This document shows positions 27,901 through 35,783 of a stretch of 64,000 nucleotides of DNA, piece after piece. Origin of the DNA: Echinicola shivajiensis. Its GTDB lineage: Bacteria > Bacteroidota > Bacteroidia > Cytophagales > Cyclobacteriaceae. The position numbers and the translations under genes were made by a program. A model generated the notes under the pieces. It was not told the DNA's origin, did no database searches, and saw only the letters and a program-made list of their open reading frames with translations. Every line of letters starts with the position of its first letter. Position 1 is the first letter of the stretch. Where the stretch lies: positions 868,001 through 932,000 of the forward strand of contig NZ_JAHHZM010000001.1 of assembly GCF_018642165.1 (NCBI RefSeq), written 5' to 3'.

Positions 27901-28064
27901 CTGAATCCCATCAATTTTAGGAAATCCCTTCTTGATGAACCTCCCTCTTCTTGTCCGCTTATTGGAAGGTACTCAGGAAATTCCCGATCTGCATTCTTTA
28001 CAAATTCCGGATCGTTTGTCAGCTGTTCTAATCCCTTCCAGTATGTCTTTTTATTTTCTTTCAT
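24975..28064 (-). CDS. actB: Alternative complex III subunit ActB (molybdopterin-like and Fe-S fusion)
   Basis: ActB carries iron-sulfur clusters that receive electrons from quinol oxidation. The 1029-residue protein joins a molybdopterin-oxidoreductase-like domain without cofactor (about 75-740) to a ferredoxin domain (about 750-1000). The Tat signal SSRRDFLK (Arg45, Arg46) and lipobox LAAC (Cys64) follow an unusual 40-residue lead. Four cluster motifs are visible: CIGCGACTVACQ, CQHCNNAPCETVCPV, CIGTRYCANNCPY and CSLCVQRI with CAVACPTD; the third has a changed spacing, as expected for a 3Fe-4S site. Fits the Bacteroidota and Rhodothermus form. Confidence 0.93.
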   Translation of the reverse strand: MKENKKTYWKGLEQLTNDPEFVKNADREFPEYLPISGQEEGGSSRRDFLKLMGFSIAAASLAACEAPVRKAIPYVNKPVDVNPSIPNYYASTFVSGGDYASVVVKTREGRPIKIDGNKLSPITQGGVNAIVEASVLSLYDKERLASPYKNGEKSDWATIDKEVAAKLKAAGNVKIVTNTILSPSTDKAIGLLSEAIGGAEVVTYDAASTYGITKANETYYGVNALPSYSFDKADVIVSFGADFLGTWISPIEFAKQYSKGRKISKESPNMSRHYQFESNLSLTGANADYRTPIKASQSGLAVLALYNLIAKKAGAATVKGAAVEVAHLSKAANELWANKGKSLVVSGSNDPNVQIVINAINELLGNNNSTIDYSNTASFKKGNDAGMAKFVADLAAGRVDGVLFYNCNPVYDYPQGEELGAAIAKAKVSVSTNATMDETASAVQYIAPDHHYLESWNDFQPKAGEFSLSQPAISPLFDTRQAQDSFLTWAGATTNYYDFLQENWAAMFAAQGETAAFQENWDRALYNGVYSIEVPASEEALVGTGDINAAAAAIGKAYSASNAGAELVVYQKVGIGVGTFANNPWLQEMSDPVTKATWDNYLTVSQKWANEQGLKMFEGATQKAKITVNGKSLIVPVLIQPGQAEGTIGLALGYGRTKAGRVANGVGVNAYPLLDNSKGFVNYDITSGVSIELTSDTYKIAQTQTHQTYMDRGNVIQESVLSEYKKDPSAGRVSPEIYKDGEFVKPSKVSLWSGHKYSQHHWGLAIDMNSCIGCGACTVACQVENNVAVVGKQEVLNRREMAWIRIDRYYSSDAEAGDLEGLEKASDNPEVTFQPMMCQHCNNAPCETVCPVAATTHSSEGLNQMTYNRCIGTRYCANNCPYKVRRFNWFKYHDNKDFSQVNVAQNDDLGKMVLNPDVTVRARGVMEKCSLCVQRIQSGKLAAKREKRKIKDGEVTTACAVACPTDALVFGDMNDPNSQVSQLLKIEENTTSAVKEVNEERAYHVLEEINVSPNVWYFTKIRNKDKKEA

Positions 28065-28104
28065 TTTATATTAAAGAAAAGAATGTTCTTAAAAGATTTT
28101 TTAA

Positions 28105-29364
28105 TTAATAGTGGCACTTAGCACATTCCAACCCACCGATGTCTTTCACCTTCAGGGCATCCTTAGATTCTGAATGCAATTGTACCAACTTATCGTAGTA
28201 CTCATTACCAGCAGTTTTGATTTCTGTCTGTCTGTGACAGTCAATACACCAACCCATGGTTAGGGCACTATGCTGGCGTACTACTTCCATCTCCTCAATA
28301 GGACCATGACAAGTCTGACATTCAATCCCTCCAACATTCACGTGTTGAGAGTGATTAAAGTATGCCAAATCAGGTAAGTTGTGAACTCTCACCCACTCTA
28401 TTGGTTGATTATTATCTACCGCATCGTATATCTTTTGGATTTCAGGAGAAACGCCCTCTTTTCCACCTACATTCTGAATATGCATATGACAGTTCATACA
28501 GATATTTGGAGAAGGGATATTGGCTGATCTACCGATTTCAACACCAGTATGGCAATACTGACATTCAATTTCTTTTTCACCTGCATGCAATTCGTGAGAG
28601 AATGCAATCGGCTGAGTTGGTGCATATCCTTGCTGGACCCCTACCGTGAAAAGTCCGTCAATAGCTGTCTTCGCCACCAATGCTACCACCAAGGCGGTAA
28701 TGATAATGACAAATGCATCACTCTTTAATACTTTTTTGAAATCAGTTTTTTGGTTGATAAACTCTTTATCTTCCTCATCCAAATGTTGCTTGTTCAAGTA
28801 TTTGCTCAATACAGAAACAATCAATCCCAAAACGATCAAGATCAACAACAACACTAAAACTAAAACCGCTAAAATAATTGTAAGGTATTCGCTTGGAACA
28901 CCACCTGCAGCAGCGCCAGCTTGAGCACCTTCACCTGCAGCACCCGCAGCAGCTACCTCTTCTTTACCGCCGAATTCGATATAAGAAAGCAAGTTCATTA
29001 TATCATCGTCGCTCAAGAACGGGTGAGCTGGCATAACCGTGTTATTAAACTCAGCGAAAAGCTCATTGGCAACAGGGTCACCCTCTTGGATCACTTTTTG
29101 TGAGTTTTTAACAAATGCCTGGATCCACGCAATCTCTCTTCGATCACTCACCCCGCGCAAGGCTGGGCCAGTAAACTTCTGATCAAGTTTGTGACAGGTC
29201 TTACAGTTGGCATTGAATAGTGACTCTCCGGCCTTAACAGCCTCTTCACTATCAGAAACTCCAGGATCAGCAGCAAAAGCATTAATTCCTATCAAAAGGA
29301 AAAAAATCAACGCCATGTTGCAAAATCTGAAGGGAACACTTAATAATGAGCGTTTGATTGACAT
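28105..29364 (-). CDS. actA: Alternative complex III subunit ActA with extra cytochrome c domain
   Basis: This 419-residue cytochrome fuses an N-terminal mono-heme domain to the penta-heme ActA domain through a membrane helix. After the signal peptide (about 1-32) comes CKTCH (Cys54-His58), then a Gly/Ala linker, a helix near 160-187, then CQYCH, CMNCH, CQTCH, CIDCH and CAKCH, giving six hemes in total. ActA in the Rhodothermus complex has five. The extra domain could serve as the electron exit toward the oxidase, whose subunit II has no cytochrome domain. First gene of the operon, with a good promoter upstream. Confidence 0.92.
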   Translation of the reverse strand: MSIKRSLLSVPFRFCNMALIFFLLIGINAFAADPGVSDSEEAVKAGESLFNANCKTCHKLDQKFTGPALRGVSDRREIAWIQAFVKNSQKVIQEGDPVANELFAEFNNTVMPAHPFLSDDDIMNLLSYIEFGGKEEVAAAGAAGEGAQAGAAAGGVPSEYLTIILAVLVLVLLLILIVLGLIVSVLSKYLNKQHLDEEDKEFINQKTDFKKVLKSDAFVIIITALVVALVAKTAIDGLFTVGVQQGYAPTQPIAFSHELHAGEKEIECQYCHTGVEIGRSANIPSPNICMNCHMHIQNVGGKEGVSPEIQKIYDAVDNNQPIEWVRVHNLPDLAYFNHSQHVNVGGIECQTCHGPIEEMEVVRQHSALTMGWCIDCHRQTEIKTAGNEYYDKLVQLHSESKDALKVKDIGGLECAKCHY

Positions 29365-29412
29365 ATTTATAACTCTTTAATCAGTTTATTTCACGGTTTT
29401 TAAAACTCCCCA

Positions 29413-29442
29413 CAAATGTACTACCCAACTTCTATTTTTCAA
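29413..29442 (-). promoter_or_regulatory. Promoter of the respiratory operon
   Basis: On the minus strand TTG (29440-29442) is followed by 19 bases and TACATTTG (29413-29420), an exact match to the Bacteroidota promoter pattern. It would give an actA leader of about 40 bases. Confidence 0.75.
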
Positions 29443-29533
29443 ACCCGTACACTTAGCCTAACCTTTTTTATCAATCCCCGTAAAAACCATTTTAACACCT
29501 GATAAACAGCCATTTAACCTTATTATCCCACCC

Positions 29534-29570
29534 AATTGGGTTATTTAGAATTTTTATAAATAACCCAATT
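29534..29570. promoter_or_regulatory. Perfect 14-base inverted repeat upstream of actA
   Basis: AATTGGGTTATTTA at 29534-29547 and its exact complement at 29557-29570 flank a 9-base spacer. There is no neighbouring gene end that would need a terminator, and it lies about 95 bases upstream of the actA -33 element and 120 upstream of the tRNA-Cys promoter. A regulatory site or small-RNA hairpin are both possible. Confidence 0.45.
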
Positions 29571-29689
29571 CGTGTAAATAGTTCCTACATACCCCATTTT
29601 CCTAGGCTAATTTACTCAAAAGCTCAATTATGAAATTTGCAAGCATTACAAACCGCTTGAAAATTCACTAAAATTTAAGTAAAGGAATT

Positions 29690-29719
29690 TTGCATATGAA
29701 AAATTATCTCCTACATTTG
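29690..29719 (+). promoter_or_regulatory. Promoter of tRNA-Cys
   Basis: TTG (29690-29692), 19 bases, TACATTTG (29712-29719). The same -7 octamer is used by the divergent actA promoter. Transcription would start near 29726, ten bases before the mature tRNA. Confidence 0.75.
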
Positions 29720-29736
29720 CAACTCAAATCTGATAT

Positions 29737-29807
29737 GGTCGAGTGGCCGAGTGGCTAGGCAGAGGTCTGCAAAACCTTGTACAGCGGTTCGAATCCGCTC
29801 TCGACCT
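29737..29807 (+). tRNA. tRNA-Cys (GCA)
   Basis: Acceptor arms GGTCGAG and CTCGACC pair perfectly; the D-arm (GCCGAGTGGCTAGGC), anticodon loop CTGCAAA with anticodon GCA at 29769-29771, and T-arm GCGG-TTCGAAT-CCGC are all present. The discriminator base is T, as expected for cysteine tRNA. CCA is not encoded. It has its own promoter and terminator. Confidence 0.95.
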
Positions 29808-29812
29808 CCCCA

Positions 29813-29840
29813 AAAAGCATCCGCCATGGCGGATGCTTTT
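29813..29840 (+). terminator. Terminator after tRNA-Cys
   Basis: A 13-base stem AAAAGCATCCGCC and complement with a minimal loop is followed by CTGTTTTTT. Confidence 0.85.
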
Positions 29841-29989
29841 CTGTTTTTTAACCCAATTCTCTCTTTTCACCAAAACTCAAATCCACTCACCATCTTTCGA
29901 TCTGGCGGACAACCTTTAGTCAAAGAGAACGTTCATTCTTTCTATATTTTTCTTAAATTAAAAGTCCATAAAACTTAAAAGACCAAAGC

Positions 29990-30862
29990 ATGAAATTCGG
30001 AAGTGTTGAAGATCCATCAGCTATAGATTTTACCTTGCCGGAAGACCATCCGGAAACAAAAAACATCCTCAACAAACATAAATCAGACAGCCCTTTTGAA
30101 GTCTATGTGGGATGCGCCAAATGGAACAGGTCTGACCTGAAAGGGTTCTACCCAAGAGGCACCAAGGACGAACTTACCTATTACTCCACCCAATTCAATT
30201 CCATTGAACTCAATGCCACGTTCTATAGCTCTCCCAGCATCGATCAAGTAAAGACATGGGCTGACAAAACACCTGAAGGCTTTAAATTCTTCCCAAAAAT
30301 CCCCAATTCCGTCAGCCATTTCAAACGACTGATCAATGTTCAAGAACCAGTTATGGCCTTCTCCGACGCCATTGCAAACTTTGAAGACAAGCTGGGCATG
30401 ACTTTTCTTCAAATGCACGACAATTTCAAACCAAAGGATTTTGACAGGGTTGAGAAGTTCGTTAATGAATTCCCTCCTGAAATCCCACTAGCCTTGGAAT
30501 TAAGAAATGCCGAATGGTTCGCCAATGAAGAGGTCCTGAACAAATATTGTAATCTATTGGTTGAAAACAATCGGGCGAATATTGTTGTCGATACAGCAGG
30601 CAGAAGGGACATGCTCCATATGAGACTAACCAATGACACTGCATTTATTCGTTATGTAGGAGCTAATGCTGATAGCGATTACAGGCGATTGGATGATTGG
30701 CTGGAAAGAATCATCAGCTGGCGAGAGATGGGATTGCAAAAACTCTACTTTTTTGTTCATCAAAACATTGAAAAGGAATCTCCACTCCTTTCCGCCTACC
30801 TCATAAAAAAACTGAACAAGCAATTTAATCTAAGCCTAAAAATACCCAACGAGAACAATTAA
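29990..30862 (+). CDS. DUF72 family protein (YecE-like)
   Basis: The 290-residue protein is a TIM-barrel-like DUF72 member: VYVGCAKWNRSDLKGFYP, STQFNSIELNATFYSSP (about 66-82), PEGFKFFPKIPNSVSH and LALELRNAEWF are conserved in the family. Role unknown; some members are suggested to act in DNA or nucleic acid metabolism, but this is not established. Bacteroidota-type relatives begin with the same acidic lead of about 30 residues. Single-gene unit. The His/Glu/Arg residues of the barrel face are kept. Confidence 0.85.
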   Translation: MKFGSVEDPSAIDFTLPEDHPETKNILNKHKSDSPFEVYVGCAKWNRSDLKGFYPRGTKDELTYYSTQFNSIELNATFYSSPSIDQVKTWADKTPEGFKFFPKIPNSVSHFKRLINVQEPVMAFSDAIANFEDKLGMTFLQMHDNFKPKDFDRVEKFVNEFPPEIPLALELRNAEWFANEEVLNKYCNLLVENNRANIVVDTAGRRDMLHMRLTNDTAFIRYVGANADSDYRRLDDWLERIISWREMGLQKLYFFVHQNIEKESPLLSAYLIKKLNKQFNLSLKIPNENN

Positions 30863-30866
30863 TAAC

Positions 30867-30899
30867 ATTCATGCCATGACTTTGAGCCATGGCATGAAT
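30867..30899 (+). terminator. Hairpin after the DUF72 gene
   Basis: A 12-base perfect stem (ATTCATGCCATG and complement, 9-base loop) follows the stop by four bases but lacks a T-tract; it may be a weak terminator or a 3'-end-protecting hairpin. Confidence 0.45.
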
Positions 30900-30943
30900 C
30901 ACAATATTATTAATAAACTTTTCTCAACAGTCCCAAAAACAAA

Positions 30944-30973
30944 AAAAGCATCCCGATTTCTCGGGATGCTTTT
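30944..30973. terminator. Bidirectional terminator between DUF72 and rpsA
   Basis: Stem AAAAGCATCCCGA with a TTTC loop and complement. A-run left, T-run right, so it can end rpsA on the minus strand and back up the DUF72 hairpin on the plus strand. Confidence 0.85.
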
Positions 30974-30999
30974 ACTTTTATAGCGGAATAAGCTAATGC

Positions 31000-32772
31000 T
31001 TATTTTTTATCTCCACCTTCCATTTTCTCTTTCAAAGCAGAAAGAGCATCTAGGTCACCAAGAGTAGATTTCTCTTGAGGCTCAGTACCGGCAGCTTTCT
31101 TCTTAGGAGCAGCTTTCTTAGCTGGCTTAGCAGCAGGAATAGCTTCTTCTTTGAAAGTAGCAGTATGAGAAAGAACGATACGCTTATCATCTTTAGAGAA
31201 TTCAGTTACTCTGAAGTCAAGAGACTCTCCAACTTCAACTTGAGAACCATCTTCTTTCTCTAGGTTTTTGATAGTAGCGAATCCTTCCAATCCGTAAGGA
31301 AGCTCTAGAACCGCACCTTTGTCGTTTTTAGAAACAACAGTACACTTGTGAACAGAACCTACCGGGAAGATACCTTCGAAAGTATCCCATGGATTCTCTT
31401 CCAATTGCTTATGACCTAGGGCCAATCTTCTGTTGTCAACGTCAAGTTCAAGAACGATTACTTCTAATTCATCCCCTACCTTAACATACTCAGATGGGTG
31501 CTTGATTTTCTTAGTCCAAGAAAGATCAGAAACGTGTACAAGACCGTCGATACCTTCTTCAAGCTCAAGGAACAATCCGAAGTTAGTCAAGTTTCTTACC
31601 ACACCTTTGTGCTTAGTACTTACAGCATACTTAGTCACCATATCTTGCTTAGTCCATGGATCTTCAGTCAATTGCTTGATACCAAGAGACATTTTTCTGT
31701 CGTCTTTGTCCAAAGTAAGTACTACTGCTTCAATTTCGTCTCCTACTTTAACAAAATCAGCAGGGTTTCTCAAGTGCTGAGACCAAGACATCTCAGAAAC
31801 GTGGATCAAACCTTCAACGCCCGGAGCTAACTCAAGGAATGCACCATAGTCAGCAACATTAACGATTTTACCTTTCACTTTAGAACCAACTTCCAATTCA
31901 GCAGAAAGAGAATCCCAAGGATGAGCAGTAAGTTGCTTCATACCTAAAGAGATACGCTTCTTGTCATCATCAAAGTCAAGTACCACAACCTGAACTTTGT
32001 CGTCAAGGTTAAGCACTTCTTCTGGATGGTTGATTCTGCCCCAAGAGATATCTGTAATGTGAAGTAGACCATCTACACCACCCAAGTCGATGAATACACC
32101 GAAATTGGTCATGTTCTTGATCACACCTTCCAATACCTGACCTTTCTCTAGGTTGTTTAGGATTTCTGCTTTTTGCTTCTCTAGATCTTTTTCGATCAAT
32201 ACTTTGTGAGAAACTACTACGTTATCGTTAGCGTGGTTGATCTTAACCACTTTCACTTCCATTTTCTTACCTACATAGACATCAAAGTCTCTGATAGGCT
32301 TCACATCAATTTGAGAACCTGGCAAGAAGGCTTCCACACCGTAGATATCTACGATCAAACCACCTTTGGTTCTTCTCTTCACAAGACCTTCGATCACATT
32401 GTCGTTCTCAAGCGCATCTTCGATGTCTTGCCATGCACGAACCATTTTGGCTTTCTTTCTAGAAAGAACCAACTGACCCAAAGCATTTTCTTGCTCTTCA
32501 ATGAAAAGTTCTACTTCGTCACCGATCTTAAGATCAGGAAGGTCACGGAATTCAGTTCTTGGTACCAAACCGTCAGATTTGAAACCAATGTTGATGATAA
32601 CATCCTTATCATTGACACCAACAACAGTACCTTTGATTACTTCCTTCTCACTGATTTCAGTCAAGGTTTGGTCATAAAGTTTTTCCATTTCCGCTCTCTC
32701 AGCAGAAGTGTAACCTTCACCAAAACCTTTGGTTTCGAACTTGTCCCAGTTAAAATCTTCTTTATTAGACAT
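31000..32772 (-). CDS. rpsA: 30S ribosomal protein S1
   Basis: The 590-residue protein has six S1 RNA-binding domains in order: VIKGTVVGVNDKDVIINIG (about 42-60), NVIEGLVKRRTKGGLIVDI, GQVLEGVIKNMTNFGVFIDL, GSKVKGKIVNVADYGAFLEL, STKHKGVVRNLTNFGLFLEL and GSVHKCTVVSKNDKGAVLEL. Domains 3 to 5 keep the HITDISW/HVSEMSW/HVSDLSW motif. A Lys/Ala/Pro-rich tail (about 540-560) follows, typical of Bacteroidota. It mediates mRNA binding to the 30S subunit, which matters in a group with few Shine-Dalgarno sites. The gene has an own promoter and a long leader that may serve autocontrol. Confidence 0.95.
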   Translation of the reverse strand: MSNKEDFNWDKFETKGFGEGYTSAERAEMEKLYDQTLTEISEKEVIKGTVVGVNDKDVIINIGFKSDGLVPRTEFRDLPDLKIGDEVELFIEEQENALGQLVLSRKKAKMVRAWQDIEDALENDNVIEGLVKRRTKGGLIVDIYGVEAFLPGSQIDVKPIRDFDVYVGKKMEVKVVKINHANDNVVVSHKVLIEKDLEKQKAEILNNLEKGQVLEGVIKNMTNFGVFIDLGGVDGLLHITDISWGRINHPEEVLNLDDKVQVVVLDFDDDKKRISLGMKQLTAHPWDSLSAELEVGSKVKGKIVNVADYGAFLELAPGVEGLIHVSEMSWSQHLRNPADFVKVGDEIEAVVLTLDKDDRKMSLGIKQLTEDPWTKQDMVTKYAVSTKHKGVVRNLTNFGLFLELEEGIDGLVHVSDLSWTKKIKHPSEYVKVGDELEVIVLELDVDNRRLALGHKQLEENPWDTFEGIFPVGSVHKCTVVSKNDKGAVLELPYGLEGFATIKNLEKEDGSQVEVGESLDFRVTEFSKDDKRIVLSHTATFKEEAIPAAKPAKKAAPKKKAAGTEPQEKSTLGDLDALSALKEKMEGGDKK

Positions 32773-32884
32773 ATTAGTAAACGACTCTGATTTTCAACAA
32801 CCCTAGAGTCTTCAGGCTGAGGTTTTTAGTTGTGAAATCCCTAGATCCCAAAAAAGGAAAATAGGAACCGCCCACTCGAACGGA
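32773..32884 (-). promoter_or_regulatory. rpsA leader with start-proximal hairpin
   Basis: The leader is about 110 bases, long for this window. A hairpin of GACTCT (32805-32810) with AGAGTC (32783-32788) lies ten bases before the ATG. No Shine-Dalgarno is seen. S1 genes in other bacteria are controlled by S1 binding to the leader, so this could be such a site (inference). Confidence 0.45.
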
Positions 32885-32887
32885 CTG

Positions 32888-32909
32888 CAAAGGTACGGAA
32901 ATTTTACAA
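32888..32909 (-). promoter_or_regulatory. rpsA promoter elements
   Basis: On the minus strand TTG (32907-32909) and TACCTTTG (32888-32895) match the Bacteroidota -33 and -7 elements, but the spacer is only 11 bases, too short for the standard pattern; the -7 element, a typical TAnnTTTG, is the firmer part and another -33 (TTG-like CAA at 32910-32918 region) may be used. Confidence 0.5.
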
Positions 32910-33023
32910 CTTGAAATAGTATCACTTAAAAAAATTAGAAGCTAAAAAGTATATCAACTCAATAAATAATTACTGTATTTCAATAAGTTACCAGTCGTAT
33001 CACGCAAAAAACAGCCCACCACA

Positions 33024-34094
33024 TTATGACCACGCATTTCTTAGAAACCTAAGCCAATTGCCATGCATCACTTTTTCTATATCTTCTTCCGAATACCCTC
33101 TTTGAGCAAGCAAATCAGGCACTTTCTGTAAATCAGCAATTGTTTCTAAATCATAGGGGCATTGTTCTTTACCAAACGCACCATCAAGGTCTGTCCCTAT
33201 ACCTATATGATCAGCATTCCCCGCAAGCTGGCAGATATGGTCCAAATGATCTATCATTTTTGCCAAATTACAGTCCATCCCCAAAGGAGTGGACTCTCCC
33301 CTCACCCATCCAGGCACCATCATCCAAGCATCCAAGGCGCCTCCAATCACAGCCCCTCTTTCTATTAAGGCTTTGATCTGATCATCACTGAACTGTCTAT
33401 TATGATTCACCAATGCCCTGCAGTTATTATGACTGGCCCATACTGCCCCATTAAAGTGATCTAAGGCTTCCCAAAAACTATCATCACAAAGATGGGTAGC
33501 ATCCAGGACAATATTAAGTCGCTCCATTTCCTTTAATAATTCTTGCCCCTTCTTCCCCATAAAACCAGTAGCATCTGTTCCTTGTGCATATCTACCAGGC
33601 CCATAATGCGCAGGGCCCAAGGCTCTCAGCCCATAGGCATATGCTTTTTCCAAATAACTTAAATCAACTATAGAATCAGCCCCTTCCAACGACAAGATAT
33701 ATCCTATTGGCTTTTTATCATTTTGAGTGCCATTGGCCCATAATTGAAGATGGGCTTCCAATCCAGCTAAATCTTTTACCTGAACCATCTCACCAAGATC
33801 CTCCATAGCCTTATACCAAGCCAGTTGACCTTGAGTCTGTGCCCAGGCCTGAGCAGGAGAATGCCATCCAGGAAGCGGATTACCTGGGGCCACATAACGG
33901 GCTATTTGCGTAGCCACCACCAAACCAATATTCCCCTCCCTCAATGCAGGAAATGAAACCGTAGCCTTTGCTCTATCTGGTTTATCATCAAGCCCGTACT
34001 CTCTTCTATTGATAGCATCTACGGATCGGGTCAAATCCCTGTTCCACTCCAATGCATTCATACTTAAATCCAAATGGGCATCTACAGTAAACAT
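33024..34094 (-). CDS. M19 membrane-type dipeptidase (renal dipeptidase family)
   Basis: The enzyme hydrolyses dipeptides, often with a D-amino acid at the C-terminal side. The 356-residue protein has the family's zinc ligands: VDAHLDLSMNA at the N-terminus (HxD), LSLEGADSI (bridging Glu), DATHLCDDSFWE, ASHNNCRALVNHNRQ (HNNCR motif) and IGIGTDLDGAFG. No signal peptide, so it is cytoplasmic. It is the last gene of the unit with D-threonine-aldolase-like, RidA and permease genes, which suggests it releases D-amino acids taken up as dipeptides. Confidence 0.88.
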   Translation of the reverse strand: MFTVDAHLDLSMNALEWNRDLTRSVDAINRREYGLDDKPDRAKATVSFPALREGNIGLVVATQIARYVAPGNPLPGWHSPAQAWAQTQGQLAWYKAMEDLGEMVQVKDLAGLEAHLQLWANGTQNDKKPIGYILSLEGADSIVDLSYLEKAYAYGLRALGPAHYGPGRYAQGTDATGFMGKKGQELLKEMERLNIVLDATHLCDDSFWEALDHFNGAVWASHNNCRALVNHNRQFSDDQIKALIERGAVIGGALDAWMMVPGWVRGESTPLGMDCNLAKMIDHLDHICQLAGNADHIGIGTDLDGAFGKEQCPYDLETIADLQKVPDLLAQRGYSEEDIEKVMHGNWLRFLRNAWS

Positions 34095-34144
34095 AGGTCT
34101 GGTTTATTATTTTGGTTGGTTCCTATTTTTTGGTGGTTTTTCTT

Positions 34145-35269
34145 TCAAATATTAATTCGTCTCCGCCTTGCCAAAGTCGCCCATCTTCCTGACACCTTCT
34201 CATATTCTATGGGCAACACCCTATCATACATAGCAACAGTAGGGCAAATATGATAGGGTATCGCATACAATAATTTCCCTATGCTCAGATTCATATCTTC
34301 TTTTATTCTCAGCACCATATGCTCTTCACTATGGCTTACAGGTACCAAATCAGGATAATCCAAAAACCAAACCCTATTTTCCAAGGGACCTTCAGAGGCC
34401 ACTGACTTATAGCCCAGATCAACACAAATCAAGTCTGGAGCTGGTTTTGAAATTATACGACATATTAACACAGCCGCATAAGCAAACTTTTGTTCAGGCA
34501 AGCTTAAGGCATACCCACGATCCCAATAAGGAAAAGTACCTGGGCTGCAAATCACCCCTTCTCTTTTGGAATGAATGGGAAATGTAGGGCTTCCTCCAGC
34601 AATGATGGAAACTTTTTTCCCATACTTTACTTCCATTTTTCGGGCCATTTCCTGAACAGGCTCAAAAGCCTCATTGCAAGCCAATCTTCTATCCTTTATA
34701 TTTATTTGTCGAAGATGCCCATCATAAACATGCAAGCCCATTATAATCAAATGGCTGGTGGCCTTGCAAAGATCAAAAAGTACCTCTGCTTTTTTGCCTG
34801 GCCGTATACCAGTGCGATCTGTACCTACATTGAGATCTAAGTACACTCTAAGATAAACCTCCGCCAAATGAGTATGATCTGAAAGATACTCAGCTTGAGC
34901 AGGGCAATCCACTAAGCAGGAAAACTGGGTATCTTGATAGGCCAAAATCAATTTAACCATTCTGTCTACCTTTGGCCCCACCATAGGATAGGCAATCAGT
35001 ACTTCTTTTGCCCCAGCAATGGCCAACATTTCTGCTTCAGCTATTGTTGAACATTTGAACTTAGCAACCCCTTCATTCATCAGCAAATGCACCACCTCTT
35101 GACACTTGAAGGTTTTAACATGCGGCTGAAGAAATTCAGGGCCGCCCGCCATGGCAATGGCACGCTTTATATTTTGTTTCACCCTTCTTGGATATACCAA
35201 CAAAGACGGTGAATCTACTTTTTCAATCCCCTTTACATCATACCAATTCTGTAAGTCTTCCAATAACAT
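34145..35269 (-). CDS. D-threonine-aldolase-like PLP enzyme (alanine racemase fold)
   Basis: The 374-residue protein belongs to the D-TA family (fold type III). SPSLLVYPRRVKQNI precedes PHVKTFKC, where Lys52 is the likely PLP lysine. YLRVYLDLNVGTDRTGI and VSIIAGGSPTFP follow, and the C-terminal metal-binding segment has HICPTVAMYD, the usual HxC-type pair of the D-threonine aldolase/D-serine dehydratase group. It probably splits or dehydrates D-beta-hydroxy amino acids. The gene is two bases from ridA, whose product removes reactive enamine intermediates released by PLP dehydratases, which favours a dehydratase-like activity. Confidence 0.82.
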   Translation of the reverse strand: MLLEDLQNWYDVKGIEKVDSPSLLVYPRRVKQNIKRAIAMAGGPEFLQPHVKTFKCQEVVHLLMNEGVAKFKCSTIAEAEMLAIAGAKEVLIAYPMVGPKVDRMVKLILAYQDTQFSCLVDCPAQAEYLSDHTHLAEVYLRVYLDLNVGTDRTGIRPGKKAEVLFDLCKATSHLIIMGLHVYDGHLRQINIKDRRLACNEAFEPVQEMARKMEVKYGKKVSIIAGGSPTFPIHSKREGVICSPGTFPYWDRGYALSLPEQKFAYAAVLICRIISKPAPDLICVDLGYKSVASEGPLENRVWFLDYPDLVPVSHSEEHMVLRIKEDMNLSIGKLLYAIPYHICPTVAMYDRVLPIEYEKVSGRWATLARRRRINI

Positions 35270-35271
35270 CT

Positions 35272-35733
35272 TTAATGTAATTCAAAAACTGCCTCCACTT
35301 CAACAGGAATATTATCAGGTAGAGAACCAAACCCCACTGCACTTCTTACTCCAACACCATTTCCCTCCCCCCATACTGACGCAAAAAGCTCACTAACTCC
35401 ATTAATCACAAAAGGATGTCTTTCGAAGTCAGCAACACAATTCACCATCCCTAGCACCTTAATTACTCGCTTTACTTTATTTAGGCTTCCCAAATTTTCA
35501 CGAATAGTTGAAAGCATCGCCAAACCTACCTGACGAGCAGCCAACTTCCCCTCTTCCATATCCATGTCCAATCCTATTCGTCCCATAATGAGACTTCCAT
35601 CATCTTGCACAGTACCATGGCCAGAGAGGTATAGGTATTTCCCATCTATCAAACAAGGCTTATAAACTCCTAAAGGCTTGGGAGCTGGAGGCAAGTTCAA
35701 TCCTAGCTTATTAAAATTCTCTTCAGCAGACAT
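35272..35733 (-). CDS. RidA family enamine/imine deaminase
   Basis: RidA proteins hydrolyse reactive 2-aminoacrylate-type enamines. The 153-residue protein is a YjgF/YER057c/UK114-domain protein of the longer type (LYLSGHGTVQDDGSLIMGRIG, about 33-53; AARQVGLAMLSTIRENLGSL, KRVIKVLGMVNC, and GVGVRSAVGFGSLPDNIPVEVEAVF). The Arg of GVGVRSAVG is the key residue of the active RidA type. The gene is packed next to a PLP enzyme gene, which fits damage control. Confidence 0.85.
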   Translation of the reverse strand: MSAEENFNKLGLNLPPAPKPLGVYKPCLIDGKYLYLSGHGTVQDDGSLIMGRIGLDMDMEEGKLAARQVGLAMLSTIRENLGSLNKVKRVIKVLGMVNCVADFERHPFVINGVSELFASVWGEGNGVGVRSAVGFGSLPDNIPVEVEAVFELH

Positions 35734-35783
35734 CTATTTATTTTTTCGTTATCAATCTCTTATTGGGATAATTTAACTTATCC

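Noticed and set aside
29751-29978. Reading frame across tRNA-Cys
   Set aside because: It is made of tRNA and terminator sequence; the RNA gene explains it.
32888-32909. Treating the rpsA promoter as a perfect TTG-N19-TAnnTTTG match
   Set aside because: The TTG nearest to TACCTTTG is only 11 bases away, so only the -7 element is convincing.
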